Source of the DNA: Pigmentiphaga litoralis
Lineage (GTDB): Bacteria; Pseudomonadota; Gammaproteobacteria; Burkholderiales; Burkholderiaceae_B
DNA length: 64,000 bases
Assembly: GCF_014651835.1 (NCBI RefSeq)
Contig: NZ_BMXQ01000002.1
Location: forward strand, 186,001 to 250,000
Direction of reading: 5' to 3'
Positions 47,522 to 59,665 of the stretch are shown one piece after another. The translations under genes and the position numbers were made by a program. Position 1 is the first letter of the stretch. Every line of letters begins with the position of its first letter. The notes beneath the pieces are model-generated. The model was not told the origin of the DNA and made no database searches. It worked only from the letters and a program-made list of their open reading frames with translations.

Positions 47522-49828
47522 ATGGCTCAACCCCTCGATCCCAATCTGCGCAAGGCCGCCCTCGAATACCACGAGCAAGGTCGTCCGGGCAAAATCTCCA
47601 TTGCACCGACCAAGCAACTCTCCAACCAGAGAGACCTCGCGCTCGCCTATTCGCCCGGCGTCGCGGCCGCGTGTGAGGCCATTGTCGACGACCCTGCCAA
47701 CGCCTTCCGCTATACCGCGCGGGGCAACCTGGTCGCGGTCATTACCAACGGCACGGCCGTGCTGGGCCTGGGCGCCATCGGCCCGCTGGCATCCAAGCCG
47801 GTCATGGAAGGCAAGGCCGTCCTGTTCAAGAAGTTTGCGGGCATCGACGTGTTCGACATCGAACTGAACGAGACGGATCCCGACAAGCTGGTCGAGATCA
47901 TCGTCGCGCTGGAACCGACCTTCGGCGGCATCAACCTGGAAGACATCAAGGCACCCGAGTGCTTCGTGGTCGAGCGCAAGGCGCGCGAACGCATGGGCAT
48001 CCCGGTGTTCCACGATGACCAGCACGGCACCGCGATCACGGTGGCGGCGGCGATCATCAACGGCCTGGAAGTCGTCGGCAAGAAGATCGACGAGATCAAG
48101 CTCGTGACGTCGGGCGCTGGCGCGGCCGCGCTGGCGTGTATCGACCTGCTGGTCGACATGGGCGTCAAGATCAGCAACATCTGGGTGACGGACATCGAAG
48201 GCGTCGTGTACGAAGGCCGTACGGCGCTGATGGATCCGGACAAGGCACGTTTTGCGCAGCCCACCGAACACCGCAAGCTGGCGGATGTCATCAAGGACGC
48301 CGACGTGTTCCTGGGCCTGTCCGCTGGTGGCGTGCTCAAGCCTGAGATGGTGGCGACAATGTCACCGCGGCCGATCATCATGGCGCTGGCCAACCCGACC
48401 CCGGAAATCCTGCCGGAACTGGTCAAGAGCGTGCGCGATGACGCCGTGATGGCGACCGGCCGGTCGGACTATCCGAACCAGGTCAACAACGTCCTGTGCT
48501 TCCCCTACATCTTCCGCGGCGCGCTCGACGTGGGCGCCACGACGATCACGCGCGAAATGGAAATCGCATGTGTGCACGCGATCGCCGGACTGGCTCGCGA
48601 AGAGCAGAGCGAAATCGTGACCGCGGCCTACGACACGGCCGATCAGGCCTTTGGTCCGGAATATCTGATTCCCAAGCCGTTCGATCCCCGTCTGATCGTG
48701 CGCATTGCGCCGGCCGTGGCCCGCGCGGCCATGGCTTCGGGCGTGGCCACGCGGCCGATCACCGACATGGAAGCCTATGTCGAGCAACTGCAGCAATTCG
48801 TCTACCACTCGGGCGCGTTCATGCGTCCGCTGTACGGCGCCGCGCGCCGTACGGTCGCCAGCGGCGGCAAGGCGCGCATCGTGTACACCGAAGGTGAAGA
48901 CGAACGCGTGCTGCGCGCGGTGCAGGCCGTGATCGACGACGGTCTGGCCAAGCCCATCCTGGTGGGCCGTCCGGCCGTGCTGGCCAAGCGCATTGAAAAG
49001 CTTGGCCTGCGCATGCGCCTGGGCGTCGACGTCGAAGTCACCAACACCGAATTTGACGAACGCCATCGCGAGTATTCGCAGCTGTACTTTGAAATGACGA
49101 GCCGCAAGGGCGTCACCAAGGAATACGCCAAGATCGAAATGCGCCGCCGCCTGACGCTGATCGGCGCCATGATGGTGCACACCGGCGACGCCGACGGCAT
49201 GATCTGCGGCACGGTGGGCCCGTACTCGAACCACCTGCAGTTCGTCGACGAAGTCATTGGTCGTCGCCCCGACGCCAAGGTCTACGCCGCCATGAACTTC
49301 CTGGTGCTGCCCAACCGCACCCTGGTGCTGGTCGACACGCACGTGAACGAGAACCCGACTGCCGAGCAGCTGGCCGAGATCACCATCCAGGCCGCCGAAG
49401 AAATGCAGCGCCTGGGTGTCGAGCCCAAGGCTGCGCTGCTGTCGCATTCGAACTTCGGGTCGAACAACTCGCCGTCGGCGGTCAAGATGCGCCGCACGCT
49501 GGAACTGGTGCGCGAGATGGCGCCCTGGCTCGAGATCGACGGCGAAATGCATGGCGACTGCGCACTGTCGGAAACGCTGCGCAACCGCCTGCTGCCGAAC
49601 ACGACGCTCAAGGGTGAAGCGAACCTGCTGGTGTGCCCGACGATCGAGTCGGCCAACATCTCGTACAACCTGCTCAAGACGACCGCCGGCAACAACGTGG
49701 CCATCGGTCCGATCCTGCTGGGTTGCAAGGCGCCGGTCAGCATCCTGACGGCCAGCGCCACGGTTCGCCGCATCATCAACATGACTGCGCTGACGGTCAT
49801 GGATGCCAACGCCGCACGCCAGGGCTGA
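47522..49828 (+). CDS. maeB: NADP-dependent malic enzyme with phosphotransacetylase-like C-terminal domain
   Basis: Large malic enzyme of 768 residues that converts malate to pyruvate and CO2 with NADP. The malic half (about 1-430) carries [33 protein letters not shown], and the Rossmann [16 protein letters not shown]. The second half is a phosphate-acetyltransferase-like domain (from about 440, ending [20 protein letters not shown]), which in MaeB serves as an acetyl-CoA-sensing regulatory part. The ATG at 47522 gives [20 protein letters not shown], matching family starts; an in-frame GTG at 47480 is also possible. It precedes the patatin gene by 34 bases. Confidence 0.94.
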   Translation: MAQPLDPNLRKAALEYHEQGRPGKISIAPTKQLSNQRDLALAYSPGVAAACEAIVDDPANAFRYTARGNLVAVITNGTAVLGLGAIGPLASKPVMEGKAVLFKKFAGIDVFDIELNETDPDKLVEIIVALEPTFGGINLEDIKAPECFVVERKARERMGIPVFHDDQHGTAITVAAAIINGLEVVGKKIDEIKLVTSGAGAAALACIDLLVDMGVKISNIWVTDIEGVVYEGRTALMDPDKARFAQPTEHRKLADVIKDADVFLGLSAGGVLKPEMVATMSPRPIIMALANPTPEILPELVKSVRDDAVMATGRSDYPNQVNNVLCFPYIFRGALDVGATTITREMEIACVHAIAGLAREEQSEIVTAAYDTADQAFGPEYLIPKPFDPRLIVRIAPAVARAAMASGVATRPITDMEAYVEQLQQFVYHSGAFMRPLYGAARRTVASGGKARIVYTEGEDERVLRAVQAVIDDGLAKPILVGRPAVLAKRIEKLGLRMRLGVDVEVTNTEFDERHREYSQLYFEMTSRKGVTKEYAKIEMRRRLTLIGAMMVHTGDADGMICGTVGPYSNHLQFVDEVIGRRPDAKVYAAMNFLVLPNRTLVLVDTHVNENPTAEQLAEITIQAAEEMQRLGVEPKAALLSHSNFGSNNSPSAVKMRRTLELVREMAPWLEIDGEMHGDCALSETLRNRLLPNTTLKGEANLLVCPTIESANISYNLLKTTAGNNVAIGPILLGCKAPVSILTASATVRRIINMTALTVMDANAARQG

Positions 49829-49862
49829 TTTCCAGGCCCCGGGTGCATTGCCCCAAGGGGCG

Positions 49863-51176
49863 ATGCTTTCCCTGTCTTCGCCGACCGCGCCCGCCGCGGC
49901 CAGCGCAAGCCACGGGGCGGCATCGCCCTTTGTCACGCCTGGCGCCGCGCCACATGCGCCTGCCGCTGGCGACTATCCCAGCTCGGTCGCACCGCCACCG
50001 CAGGATCCCGACATTGTCGGCCTGATCCTGACGGGCGGGGGCGCGCGCGCGGCGTACCAGGTCGGCGTGCTCAAGGCCGTCGTGCAGATCCTGCAGGAAC
50101 GGCCCGGCGGGCTGGTGCGCAATCCCTTTCCCGTGATCTGCGGCACGTCAGCCGGCGCCATCAATGCCAGTGCGCTGGCCTGCGGCGCCGACGACATTGC
50201 CGGCACGGTGAACCGCATGCTGGAAGTGTGGGAACACTTCCGCGCCGAACAGGTGTACCGCGCCGATGCGCTGGGCGTGATGCGCACGGGTGCGCGGTGG
50301 ATGTCCATGCTGTCGTTCGGCTGGATGCTGGCGCGGCTGGGCAGGCTCAAGCCGCGGTCGCTGCTCGACAACCGGCCGCTGGGCGACCTGCTGACCCGCA
50401 TGCTCGACTTTCCGGCCCTGGCCGACAACCTGCGCCAGGGGGCGTTGCAAGCGCTGGCCATCTCGGCGTCCAGCTATACGACCGGCCAGCACATCACGTT
50501 CTATCAATCCGCCTACGAGATCGAACCGTGGCGGCGCACGCAGCGGCTGGCGTACCGCACCCGGCTCACCGTCGATCATCTGCTGGCATCCAGCGCCATC
50601 CCCTTCGTTTTCCCGGCGCATCGCGTTCCGGTGTCCGGCCACGCCGAATGGTGCGGCGACGGATCAATGCGACAGCTGGCGCCGATCAGTCCCGCCATCC
50701 ACCTGGGCGCAAACAAGGTGCTGGTGATCGGGGCAGGGCGCATGCACGAGCCCGCACGCTCGGCGCCAGTGCCGGACGCCTATCCCTCGGTCGCGCAGAT
50801 CGCAGGCCATGCGCTGTCCAACATCTTTCTGGACAGCCTGGCGGTGGACGTGGAACGGCTGGAACGGATCAACCAGACCCTGGCGCGGCTGCCGGCCGAC
50901 CGCCGCAACGAGTCGGGCCTGCGGCCGGTCAAGGTGTTGGTCATTGCGCCCAGCCAGCGGCTGGACGACATCGCGTCGCGGCATACGGCCAGCCTGCCGG
51001 CGTCCATTCGCGGTCTGCTGGGCGGCATCGGCGTGTCGTCGCGGTCCGGCGATCCGCGCGGCGCGGCGCTGGCCTCCTACCTGCTGTTCGAACCGGGCTA
51101 CACGCGTGAGTTGATCGCGCTGGGGTTTGGCGATACGCTCGGTCGTCGGTCCGAGGTGATCGACTTTTTCGAGTAG
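49863..51176 (+). CDS. Patatin-like phospholipase
   Basis: Serine acyl-hydrolase of 437 residues. The catalytic dyad and oxyanion hole are clear: GGGARAAYQVG, nucleophile in CGTSAGAINASAL and aspartate in CGDGSMRQLAPISPA. The Ala/Pro-rich first 45 residues carry no signal peptide, so a cytosolic or membrane-bound enzyme acting on phospholipids or polyhydroxybutyrate-related esters is likely. The C-terminal region LALGFGDTLGRRSEVIDFF is typical of the large bacterial patatins of Burkholderiales. The ATG at 49863 has AAGGGG ahead of it. It follows maeB by 34 bases and may be co-transcribed. Confidence 0.9.
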   Translation: MLSLSSPTAPAAASASHGAASPFVTPGAAPHAPAAGDYPSSVAPPPQDPDIVGLILTGGGARAAYQVGVLKAVVQILQERPGGLVRNPFPVICGTSAGAINASALACGADDIAGTVNRMLEVWEHFRAEQVYRADALGVMRTGARWMSMLSFGWMLARLGRLKPRSLLDNRPLGDLLTRMLDFPALADNLRQGALQALAISASSYTTGQHITFYQSAYEIEPWRRTQRLAYRTRLTVDHLLASSAIPFVFPAHRVPVSGHAEWCGDGSMRQLAPISPAIHLGANKVLVIGAGRMHEPARSAPVPDAYPSVAQIAGHALSNIFLDSLAVDVERLERINQTLARLPADRRNESGLRPVKVLVIAPSQRLDDIASRHTASLPASIRGLLGGIGVSSRSGDPRGAALASYLLFEPGYTRELIALGFGDTLGRRSEVIDFFE

Positions 51177-51306
51177 TCCGCGGTTAGCGACGGCCTGCGC
51201 AGACGGGTGCGCGCGGCGGACACGGCTGGGTATTGCGGGGATGCACATGCGTAACACAGGGGGGACGACACAGCGCCGTCCACGTTGGCAACGCTGGGAG
51301 GCCAAC

Positions 51307-51780
51307 ATGATTGGTAGCGTGATCGCTGGCACGATCGTTGGCGTGATGGCGAGTCTGCTTGGTCGCCTGAAGCCTGGCGTGTCGATGCGTGCTGCACTTG
51401 CCGCCACACTGGCCGCGTCGTTGGGCCTGGGCCTGGTCCTGGGTGTGACGCTCTCCACGCCGGCCGTTGCGCGGAACACGCAAAACGTCATGTCGGTCCG
51501 CGCCTTGCCGCCCGAAGCGCAGCGCGTGCTGGTCCTGATCCAGCAGGGCGGGCCTTTTCCGCACACGAAAGATGGCGTGACGTTTTTTAACCGCGAACGC
51601 CTCTTGCCGTCACAAGCGCGCGGATACTATACCGAGTACACGGTGCCGACGCCGGGCGCCCGCAATCGCGGCGCGCGGCGCATCGTGGCGGGACGTGGCG
51701 CCGGGGGCAATCCCGCAACCAGCGGCGAATACTGGTATACGTCCGATCACTATTCATCGTTTCAACGTATTCAGGAGTGA
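51307..51780 (+). CDS. Secreted barnase-type (N1/T1/Sa) ribonuclease
   Basis: Guanyl-specific RNase of 157 residues with the catalytic domain in the last 95: PPEAQRVLVLIQQGGPFPHT is the barnase-like first helix, the catalytic triad is Glu in GYYTEYTV, Arg in RGARRIVAG and His in YTSDHYSSF. A hydrophobic segment before RNTQNV serves as an export signal; an additional hydrophobic stretch lies before it (IGSVIAGTIVGVMASLLG), so the N terminus is longer than a simple signal peptide. The ATG at 51307 has GGGAGG five bases upstream; an ATG at 51241 is an alternative. It is followed two bases later by a barstar gene, the known inhibitor pairing. Confidence 0.9.
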   Translation: MIGSVIAGTIVGVMASLLGRLKPGVSMRAALAATLAASLGLGLVLGVTLSTPAVARNTQNVMSVRALPPEAQRVLVLIQQGGPFPHTKDGVTFFNRERLLPSQARGYYTEYTVPTPGARNRGARRIVAGRGAGGNPATSGEYWYTSDHYSSFQRIQE

Positions 51781-51782
51781 TC

Positions 51783-52241
51783 ATGTCCGACACCGCGACG
51801 CCCTTGCATGCCCTGCTGAAAGATGGCGGCACGCTGTATCGCACGGCGCTGGAACCGGTGACGCTTCAACGGGCAGCGCATGACCTGAAGCTCGCTCTGT
51901 TCGACATTGACTGCACCCGCGCCCGGACCAAGTCGGCGGTATTGCGCGCGATCGCCAATGCGGTGGATTTTCCCGAGCACTTCGGCGGCAATCTGGATGC
52001 GCTGTATGACTGTCTGACCGATACGCTGCTCGATCAGAAGCGCGGCATGGTGCTCGCGCTGCGGCACCTGCACGAAAACGATCCGGGGCTGGTGCCGCAC
52101 GTGGGCGGCATCATCCAGGTTTGTGAAGACACGGTCGAATTTGCGCGCGAAAACGGCAAGGTCTTTACCTTCGTGCTCGAGACCGAAGAAGGCGTGCTGG
52201 AACCCACGCCATTGCCCCCGACTTCGTCCTACGACGGCTGA
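51783..52241 (+). CDS. Barstar-family ribonuclease inhibitor
   Basis: Cytoplasmic inhibitor of the preceding ribonuclease, 152 residues. The core LFDIDCTRARTKSAVLRAIA, then DFPEHFGGNLDALYDCLTD, is nearly superposable on Bacillus barstar, including the NLDALxDCL inhibitory helix. It is longer than the 90-residue Bacillus protein, with about 35 extra residues in front and 30 behind. AGGAG within the end of the RNase gene is six bases ahead of the ATG, so the inhibitor is made from the same message. No signal peptide. The pair works by neutralising RNase inside the producing cell. Confidence 0.95.
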   Translation: MSDTATPLHALLKDGGTLYRTALEPVTLQRAAHDLKLALFDIDCTRARTKSAVLRAIANAVDFPEHFGGNLDALYDCLTDTLLDQKRGMVLALRHLHENDPGLVPHVGGIIQVCEDTVEFARENGKVFTFVLETEEGVLEPTPLPPTSSYDG

Positions 52242-52300
52242 TCGAGCCGGCGACACCAACAGCGGACGATTGAAAGCCCGCGGCTCTGCAGCCTGGTCGT

Positions 52301-52345
52301 GGCGGGTGGCGGTCGTTATCCGGCGAAATCCGGCCGCTACCCGCC
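52301..52345. other. Inverted repeat between barstar and hutC
   Basis: GGCGGGTGGCGG (52301-52312) and CCGCTACCCGCC (52334-52345) pair at 11 of 12 positions round a 21-base loop. It is between converging genes and may end both transcripts; there is no U tract. Confidence 0.4.
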
Positions 52346-52388
52346 CAGCCACCAGACGCCGGCGCCCAGGCGCCAACTCCCCTCCCGC

Positions 52389-53105
52389 TCAGGGCTTGAA
52401 CGACCCTTCGATCGTGTACCGCGACCCGGGGTGGACCAGGCGGGCGACCGTGATCGGGGTGCCCTGGCTCTCGGTCCGGCGCACGATAATGAGGCAGGGG
52501 TCCGCCGCTTCGATGCCCAACAGTTGGGCTTCCTGCACCGTCGGGGTGCCTGCCTCGATCGAATATTGCGCTTCCCACAACGGCGCCACGGCCAGCAGAT
52601 AGTTGGTCGGCGTCGTTTTGGTGAAGTCCACGGCAAGGTAATCCGGCGCCCGCGACGGGTTCACATAACGGTCTTCGCATAGCAGCGCCACGTCGTCTTC
52701 GTAATGCACGATCAGCGTGTGGAAGACATCGCTGCCCACCGGCAAACCCAGGCGCTGCGCCAGTCCGCCCGACGTCACCTGTTCTGCCTGCACCAGGTGC
52801 ACGTCGGCCCGATGCCGGTGGCCCCGCTCGCTGATCTCGGTGTGCAGGTCGCGAATGGTCAGGGTGGATGACGCCCGATAAGGCTGCGCGGCAAAGGTGC
52901 CCACACCCTGCACCCGCTCGACCAGACCTTCGGCCTGCAGCTCGCGCACGGCGCGGCTGACGGTCATGCGGCTGACGCTGAACTGCTCGACCAGCTCGGC
53001 TTCGGACGGCATCAGGGTGCCAGGCGCCCAGCGGCCTTCTGCCAGACCGGTCTTGAGGAAATGCTTGACGTGCGCGTAGGCGGCGGTGGGACGGGCATAG
53101 TTCAT
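52389..53105 (-). CDS. hutC: Histidine utilisation repressor HutC (GntR family)
   Basis: Repressor of 238 residues. The winged helix-turn-helix is at about 10-75 (GTLMPSEAELVEQFSVSRMT, then VSRAVRELQAEGLVERVQGV and GTF), followed by a UTRA effector domain (STLTIRDLHTEISERGHRHR ... YVNPSRAPDYLAVDFTKTTP ... YTIEGSFKP), the HutC pattern. Known HutC proteins release DNA on binding urocanate. It is divergent from the importer-hut operon, with one 19-base operator copy close to its own start and a second in the operon promoter, so it should regulate both. Confidence 0.95.
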   Translation of the reverse strand: MNYARPTAAYAHVKHFLKTGLAEGRWAPGTLMPSEAELVEQFSVSRMTVSRAVRELQAEGLVERVQGVGTFAAQPYRASSTLTIRDLHTEISERGHRHRADVHLVQAEQVTSGGLAQRLGLPVGSDVFHTLIVHYEDDVALLCEDRYVNPSRAPDYLAVDFTKTTPTNYLLAVAPLWEAQYSIEAGTPTVQEAQLLGIEAADPCLIIVRRTESQGTPITVARLVHPGSRYTIEGSFKP

Positions 53106-53121
53106 GCTTTTGAGAATACTC

Positions 53122-53140
53122 GACTATGCCTGTCTAGCCA
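53122..53140 (-). promoter_or_regulatory. HutC operator copy 1, hutC side
   Basis: On the minus strand the 19 bases TGGCTAGACAGGCATAGTC match the second operator at 16 of 19 positions. A possible hutC promoter, TTGGCT-N17-TATTCT, overlaps it, though the resulting leader would be very short. Consistent with autorepression. Confidence 0.7.
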
Positions 53141-53214
53141 AGATACCGATTTTGCGTCGGCGAGCGAGTTTTCACAGACTGACCCGTCTAATGGAAAACC
53201 CCGCCGATTATGGG

Positions 53215-53244
53215 TTGAGCTGACTTGTATATACAGGCATAGTC
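53215..53244 (+). promoter_or_regulatory. Promoter of the hut importer operon with HutC operator copy 2
   Basis: TTGAGC (53215-53220) and CATAGT (53238-53243) are 17 bases apart. The spacer contains the perfect ten-base palindrome TGTATATACA (53226-53235), which resembles published HutC sites, and with its right flank it forms the 19-base unit shared with the hutC side. A repressor bound here would sit between -35 and -10. Confidence 0.8.
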
Positions 53245-53301
53245 ATGTTCAGCGTGCGCTGCCGAGTCAGCCACGGTCACCCCACCCGCAGGAGATCGTC
53301 C

Positions 53302-54459
53302 ATGTCCCACTTCAAGCACACCTCGCTGGCCCTGGTGTTGGCAGCAATGGCTGCCGGCGCCGCGCTGCCCGCCCATGCCGATATCAAGATCGGCTTCAAC
53401 GTCCCGCTGACCGGCTTTGCCGCGGCGGACGGCAAGTCGGCCCTGGAAGGCGCCAAGCTGGCGATCGCCCAGGCCAACGCCAAGGGCGGCGTGAATGGCG
53501 AGAAGCTGGAACTGGTGGTGTACGACGACCAGGGCGCCGCCAAGGACGCCGTGCCGGCCGCGACCAAGCTGGTCGAGCGCGACAAGGTGGTGGCCGCCGT
53601 GTCCGGTTCGTATTCGGGATCGACCCGCGCGGCGGCATCGATCTTCCAGCGTGGCAAGGTGCCTTACGTGGTGGCGTACGCCATCCACCCGGACATCACC
53701 CGCGCGGGTGACTACATGTTCCGCGTGTCGGCCATGGGTGAAGTGCAAGGCCGTGCCGGCGCCAAGCTGGTCAGCGAACTGGGCAAGAAGCGCGTTGCGC
53801 TGGTCAGCATCAACAACGACTTCGGTCAGGCCCTGGCCGCCGGCTTCAAGGAAGCCGCCCCCAAGTTCGATTTCAAGATCGTGGCCGAATACGACTACGG
53901 CATGCAGGACCGCCAGTTCGGCGCCCTGGTCAGCAAGCTCAAGAGCGACAACCCTGACGTGATCTACGCGTCGGGCTACTTCTTTACGGCCGGCCCGCTG
54001 GTCAGCCAGATCCGCGCCGCCGGCATTACCGCCCCGGTCATCGGCCAGGAAGGCTATGACTCTGAAAAGTTCATGGAAATCGCCGGGCCGGCTGCCGAAG
54101 GCACGCTGATCACCACGTCGCTGGACCGCGATTCGACCGCGCCGGCCACCAAGGCTTTCCTGACCGAATTTCGCAAGTCGGCCAACTTTGGCGCCGACAT
54201 GGTGGCCGCGTCGTCCTACACCGCCGTGCAGGTGGTGGTCGACGGCCTGACCAGGACGGGTGGCAAGGGCGGCGACGCCCTGCGCGATGCGATCGCCGCG
54301 GGCAAGTACGACACGCCGATCGGCCAGCTGTCGTTCAACGACCTGCATGAAGTGAAGAAGGATATCCAGGTCCAGATCGTGAAGGACAAGGCCTTCCATC
54401 GCCACTCGGTGATTTCGGATCCGGTCCTGCTCGCGCCGCCGACCAAGGCCGGCAACTAA
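53302..54459 (+). CDS. Branched-chain-type ABC transporter substrate-binding protein
   Basis: Periplasmic binding protein of the LivJ/K family, 385 residues. A signal peptide (SLALVLAAMAAGAALPAHA) ends before DIKIGFNVPLTGFAAADGKS; VVYDDQGAAKDAVPAATKLV and VSGSYSGSTRAAASIFQRGK are the standard ligand-cleft segments. The ATG at 53302 has AGGAGA seven bases upstream. First gene of the operon controlled by HutC; since hut enzymes follow, the ligand is probably histidine, urocanate or a related imidazole (inference from context). Confidence 0.92.
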   Translation: MSHFKHTSLALVLAAMAAGAALPAHADIKIGFNVPLTGFAAADGKSALEGAKLAIAQANAKGGVNGEKLELVVYDDQGAAKDAVPAATKLVERDKVVAAVSGSYSGSTRAAASIFQRGKVPYVVAYAIHPDITRAGDYMFRVSAMGEVQGRAGAKLVSELGKKRVALVSINNDFGQALAAGFKEAAPKFDFKIVAEYDYGMQDRQFGALVSKLKSDNPDVIYASGYFFTAGPLVSQIRAAGITAPVIGQEGYDSEKFMEIAGPAAEGTLITTSLDRDSTAPATKAFLTEFRKSANFGADMVAASSYTAVQVVVDGLTRTGGKGGDALRDAIAAGKYDTPIGQLSFNDLHEVKKDIQVQIVKDKAFHRHSVISDPVLLAPPTKAGN

Positions 54460-54546
54460 GACTGACCCGGCTGGGGGTCATCAAGGGTGGCCGCCGCGCC
54501 CGCCTCGATGCCCCCTGCATTTTTTTCATCCACGGACGGACTCTTC

Positions 54547-55410
54547 ATGCTCCTGTTGGAACTCGCCGCCCAGGGCCTCGTGCAGGGCAGCATCTATGCC
54601 CTGGTCGCCCTGGGGCTGACCCTGGTCTACGGCCTGCTGCGCATCCTGCACGTCGCGCACGCCGCGCTCTTTACCCTGGGCGCGTACGTGGGCGTGCTGG
54701 TCTGCAACGCCACGGGCATGCCGCTGCTGGGCTTTGCCGCGGCCATGCTGGCCAGTGGCGTGGCCGGGGTCGCCATGTTCCGGCTGGCCTATCAGCCGCT
54801 GCTGTCGCAGCCGCCCTTTGTCGCGTTGATCGCGTCGATCGGCCTGTTCGTGGCGGCGGAAGAGACCTTCCGTCTGATTTTCGGTGCGTCGGGCATGTCG
54901 TTCGTCACGCCGTTCCTGCAGGGCCAGGTGGTCCTGCCGGGCGGCCTGCAATTCAAGGAAGCCGAGCTTGCCGTGATGGTGAGCGCGGCACTGATCATCG
55001 GCCTGCTGGGCTGGCTGCAGATGCGCACGCGGATCGGCGTGGCCTGCCAGGCCACCGTGTCGGATCCCAAGATGGCGGAGTCGTTTGGCATCCGCCTGAA
55101 AACGGTGCGTGACCTGAACTTCTTTGTGGGATCGGCGCTGGCCGGCTTTGCCGGGGTGTGGGTGGCGCTGCTGAACAACCTGGTCGAGCCGACCATGGGC
55201 AGCGTGCCGTCGTACAAGGCGCTGGCCATCATCGTGCTCGGCGGACTCGGTTCCGTGCGCGGCACCCTGCTTGCAGCGCTGGTGCTGGGCGTGGTCGAAG
55301 CCTACGGCACCATCTATCTGGGCAACGTGCTGGATCGCAATGCGATCGCCTTTGCCTTCCTGATCTTTGTCCTGATGCTGCGGCCCCAAGGGCTGTTCGC
55401 GAAACGTTGA
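54547..55410 (+). CDS. Branched-chain-type ABC transporter permease (LivH-like)
   Basis: First membrane subunit of the importer, 287 residues and about eight helices. The start MLLLELAAQGLVQGSIYALV followed by ALGLTLVYGLLRILHVAHAA is the LivH hallmark, and IIVLGGLGSVRGTLLAALVL is the coupling-loop region that touches the ATPase. Start at 54547 is chosen over an upstream frame whose extra residues are polar. It follows the binding protein by 87 bases. Confidence 0.92.
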   Translation: MLLLELAAQGLVQGSIYALVALGLTLVYGLLRILHVAHAALFTLGAYVGVLVCNATGMPLLGFAAAMLASGVAGVAMFRLAYQPLLSQPPFVALIASIGLFVAAEETFRLIFGASGMSFVTPFLQGQVVLPGGLQFKEAELAVMVSAALIIGLLGWLQMRTRIGVACQATVSDPKMAESFGIRLKTVRDLNFFVGSALAGFAGVWVALLNNLVEPTMGSVPSYKALAIIVLGGLGSVRGTLLAALVLGVVEAYGTIYLGNVLDRNAIAFAFLIFVLMLRPQGLFAKR

Positions 55411-55420
55411 GGAGACCGAA

Positions 55421-56272
55421 ATGGAATATGAAATTTCGCTCCTGACGAGCATGGGCATTGCGGTGTTGTTTGCCTTGTCCCTGAACATGATCACCGGCTT
55501 TTGCGGCCAGATCAGCCTGGGCCATGCGGCGTTTCTGGGCGTGGGCGCGTATGTGTCGGTGCTGCTCACGCAGGCCGGCGTGCCCTTCCTGGTGACGCTG
55601 CCGGCGTCCATGCTGCTGGCGGGTGTGGTCGGCGTGGTGGTCGGTTTTGCCAGCCTGCGGGTGCGAGCCGACTTCCTGGCCATCACGACCATGGGTGTCG
55701 GATTCCTGTTCGTGGGCATCGTGCGCAAGCAGGGCTGGCTGGGCGGCGAGATGGGCCTGTCGGGCTTTCCGGAATCGGGCCTGTCGCGCACCGGTTTCAT
55801 GCTGCTGGTGCTGGGCCTGTGCGTGGCGGTGGCGGCGCTGAGCGTGTATGTGCGGGCGTCATGGATGGGCCGGGTGTTCAACGGCATTGCCGAAGACGAG
55901 GACACCATGCGCGTGCTGGGCATTGACGTGCCGCGCTACAAGCTGGCCGCGTTTGCGATCGGCACCGCGCTGGCGGGCATGGCGGGTGCACTGTATTCGC
56001 AGCATCTGCATTTCATCGGGCCCGACAGTTTCGGGTTCGTGGAGTCGATCACCGTGCTGTCGATGGTGGTGGTGGGCGGCATCGGGTCGGTGGCCGGCGT
56101 GACGGTGGCCGCGGCGCTGCTGTCGATCCTGCCCGAGTGGTTCCAGTTCATTGGCGACTACAAGCTGCTGGTATATGGCGGCCTGCTGTTCCTGATGATG
56201 CGGTTTTCGCCCGGCGGGATGGCGGCCCTGGTCCGCAGAATGCGCAACGCGCTGAAGAAGGAGCCGTCATGA
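55421..56272 (+). CDS. Branched-chain-type ABC transporter permease (LivM-like)
   Basis: Second membrane subunit, 283 residues. LNMITGFCGQISLGHAAFLG and VVVGGIGSVAGVTVAAALLS are the LivM signatures. AGGAG precedes the ATG, ten bases after the LivH-like gene. The last four bases overlap the ATPase start (ATGA). Confidence 0.92.
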   Translation: MEYEISLLTSMGIAVLFALSLNMITGFCGQISLGHAAFLGVGAYVSVLLTQAGVPFLVTLPASMLLAGVVGVVVGFASLRVRADFLAITTMGVGFLFVGIVRKQGWLGGEMGLSGFPESGLSRTGFMLLVLGLCVAVAALSVYVRASWMGRVFNGIAEDEDTMRVLGIDVPRYKLAAFAIGTALAGMAGALYSQHLHFIGPDSFGFVESITVLSMVVVGGIGSVAGVTVAAALLSILPEWFQFIGDYKLLVYGGLLFLMMRFSPGGMAALVRRMRNALKKEPS

Positions 56273-57148
56273 GCGCGAGTGCAATGAACACGGCGGGCAT
56301 CAACGCGGCGGCCATCAATACGAACGCTGGCCAACCCTTGCTGCGCGTGTCCAACGTAACCGTGCGGTTCGGGGGGGTGACCGCCATCGACAGCGTGTCG
56401 TTCGACGTACATGCTGGTGAACTGCTTGGCCTGATCGGACCGAACGGTGCGGGCAAGACCACCATGCTGCGATCGATCACCGGCGTGGTGCGCCCGACCG
56501 AAGGCGACGTGTCGCTGGAAGGGTCGAGCCTGTCGGGCTTGTCCATCGACCGCCGCGTGCGCCTGGGCCTGGCCCTGTCGCAGCAACTGGTCAAGCCGCT
56601 GCGCAACATTTCCGTGATCGACAACGTGGCGCTGGCCGCGGGCGCAGCCAAGACGGTGTCGCCGCTGCGCGCCTTGCTGAACCGGTCGGACGTCCTGGAA
56701 CGCGGGCAGGCCATGGTGATGCTGGAGCGGGTGGGCATTGCGCGTCACGCCGATGAAAGCCCTGCCATCCAGCCGCTGGGCGTGCTCAAGCGGTTGGAAA
56801 TGGCGCGGGCCCTGGCGCAGTCGCCCCGCCTGCTGTTGCTGGACGAGCCGCTGGCCGGGCTCAACACCAAGGAAGCGCACTCGCTGGCCGACACCATTGC
56901 CGACATCAATGCGCAAGGCGTCACCATCGTGCTGATCGAACACAACCTGGGCGAGGTCATGCGCATCTGCAAACGCCTGGTCGTGCTGGACAACGGCCGC
57001 CGGATTGCCGAAGGCGATCCGCGCACGGTCATGAACGATGCGGCGGTGCGCACCGCCTACCTGGGCGGCGACACGCTGGCTGACCAGCAGCAGGGCGGTC
57101 AGGCTGCCCCTGCCAACGTGACGACGGCCACCGCGCAAGGAGCCACCA

Positions 57149-57156
<8 letters not shown>
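56269..57156 (+). CDS. Branched-chain-type ABC transporter ATP-binding protein (LivG-like)
   Basis: First ATPase of the importer, 295 residues. Walker A is GPNGAGKTTML and Walker B LLLLDEPLAGLN, with the switch histidine in VLIEHNLGEV. The signature region reads PLGVLKRLEMARALA where a classical protein has LSGGQ; this altered form is known in one LivG subgroup. The first 20 residues are an Asn/Ala-rich lead and the last 25 an Ala/Gln-rich tail. Its end overlaps the next ATPase gene by eight bases. Confidence 0.92.
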
Positions 57157-57853
<697 letters not shown>

Positions 57854-57926
57854 ACCGGGCGGCACCGTTGCCGACTGACACGGCGCCCGGCCATTTCCTT
57901 ATTCGTACCCGTTCCAGGAGCACCTC

Positions 57927-59648
<1,722 letters not shown>

Positions 59649-59665
59649 TCAGGTGCGACCGCGTC

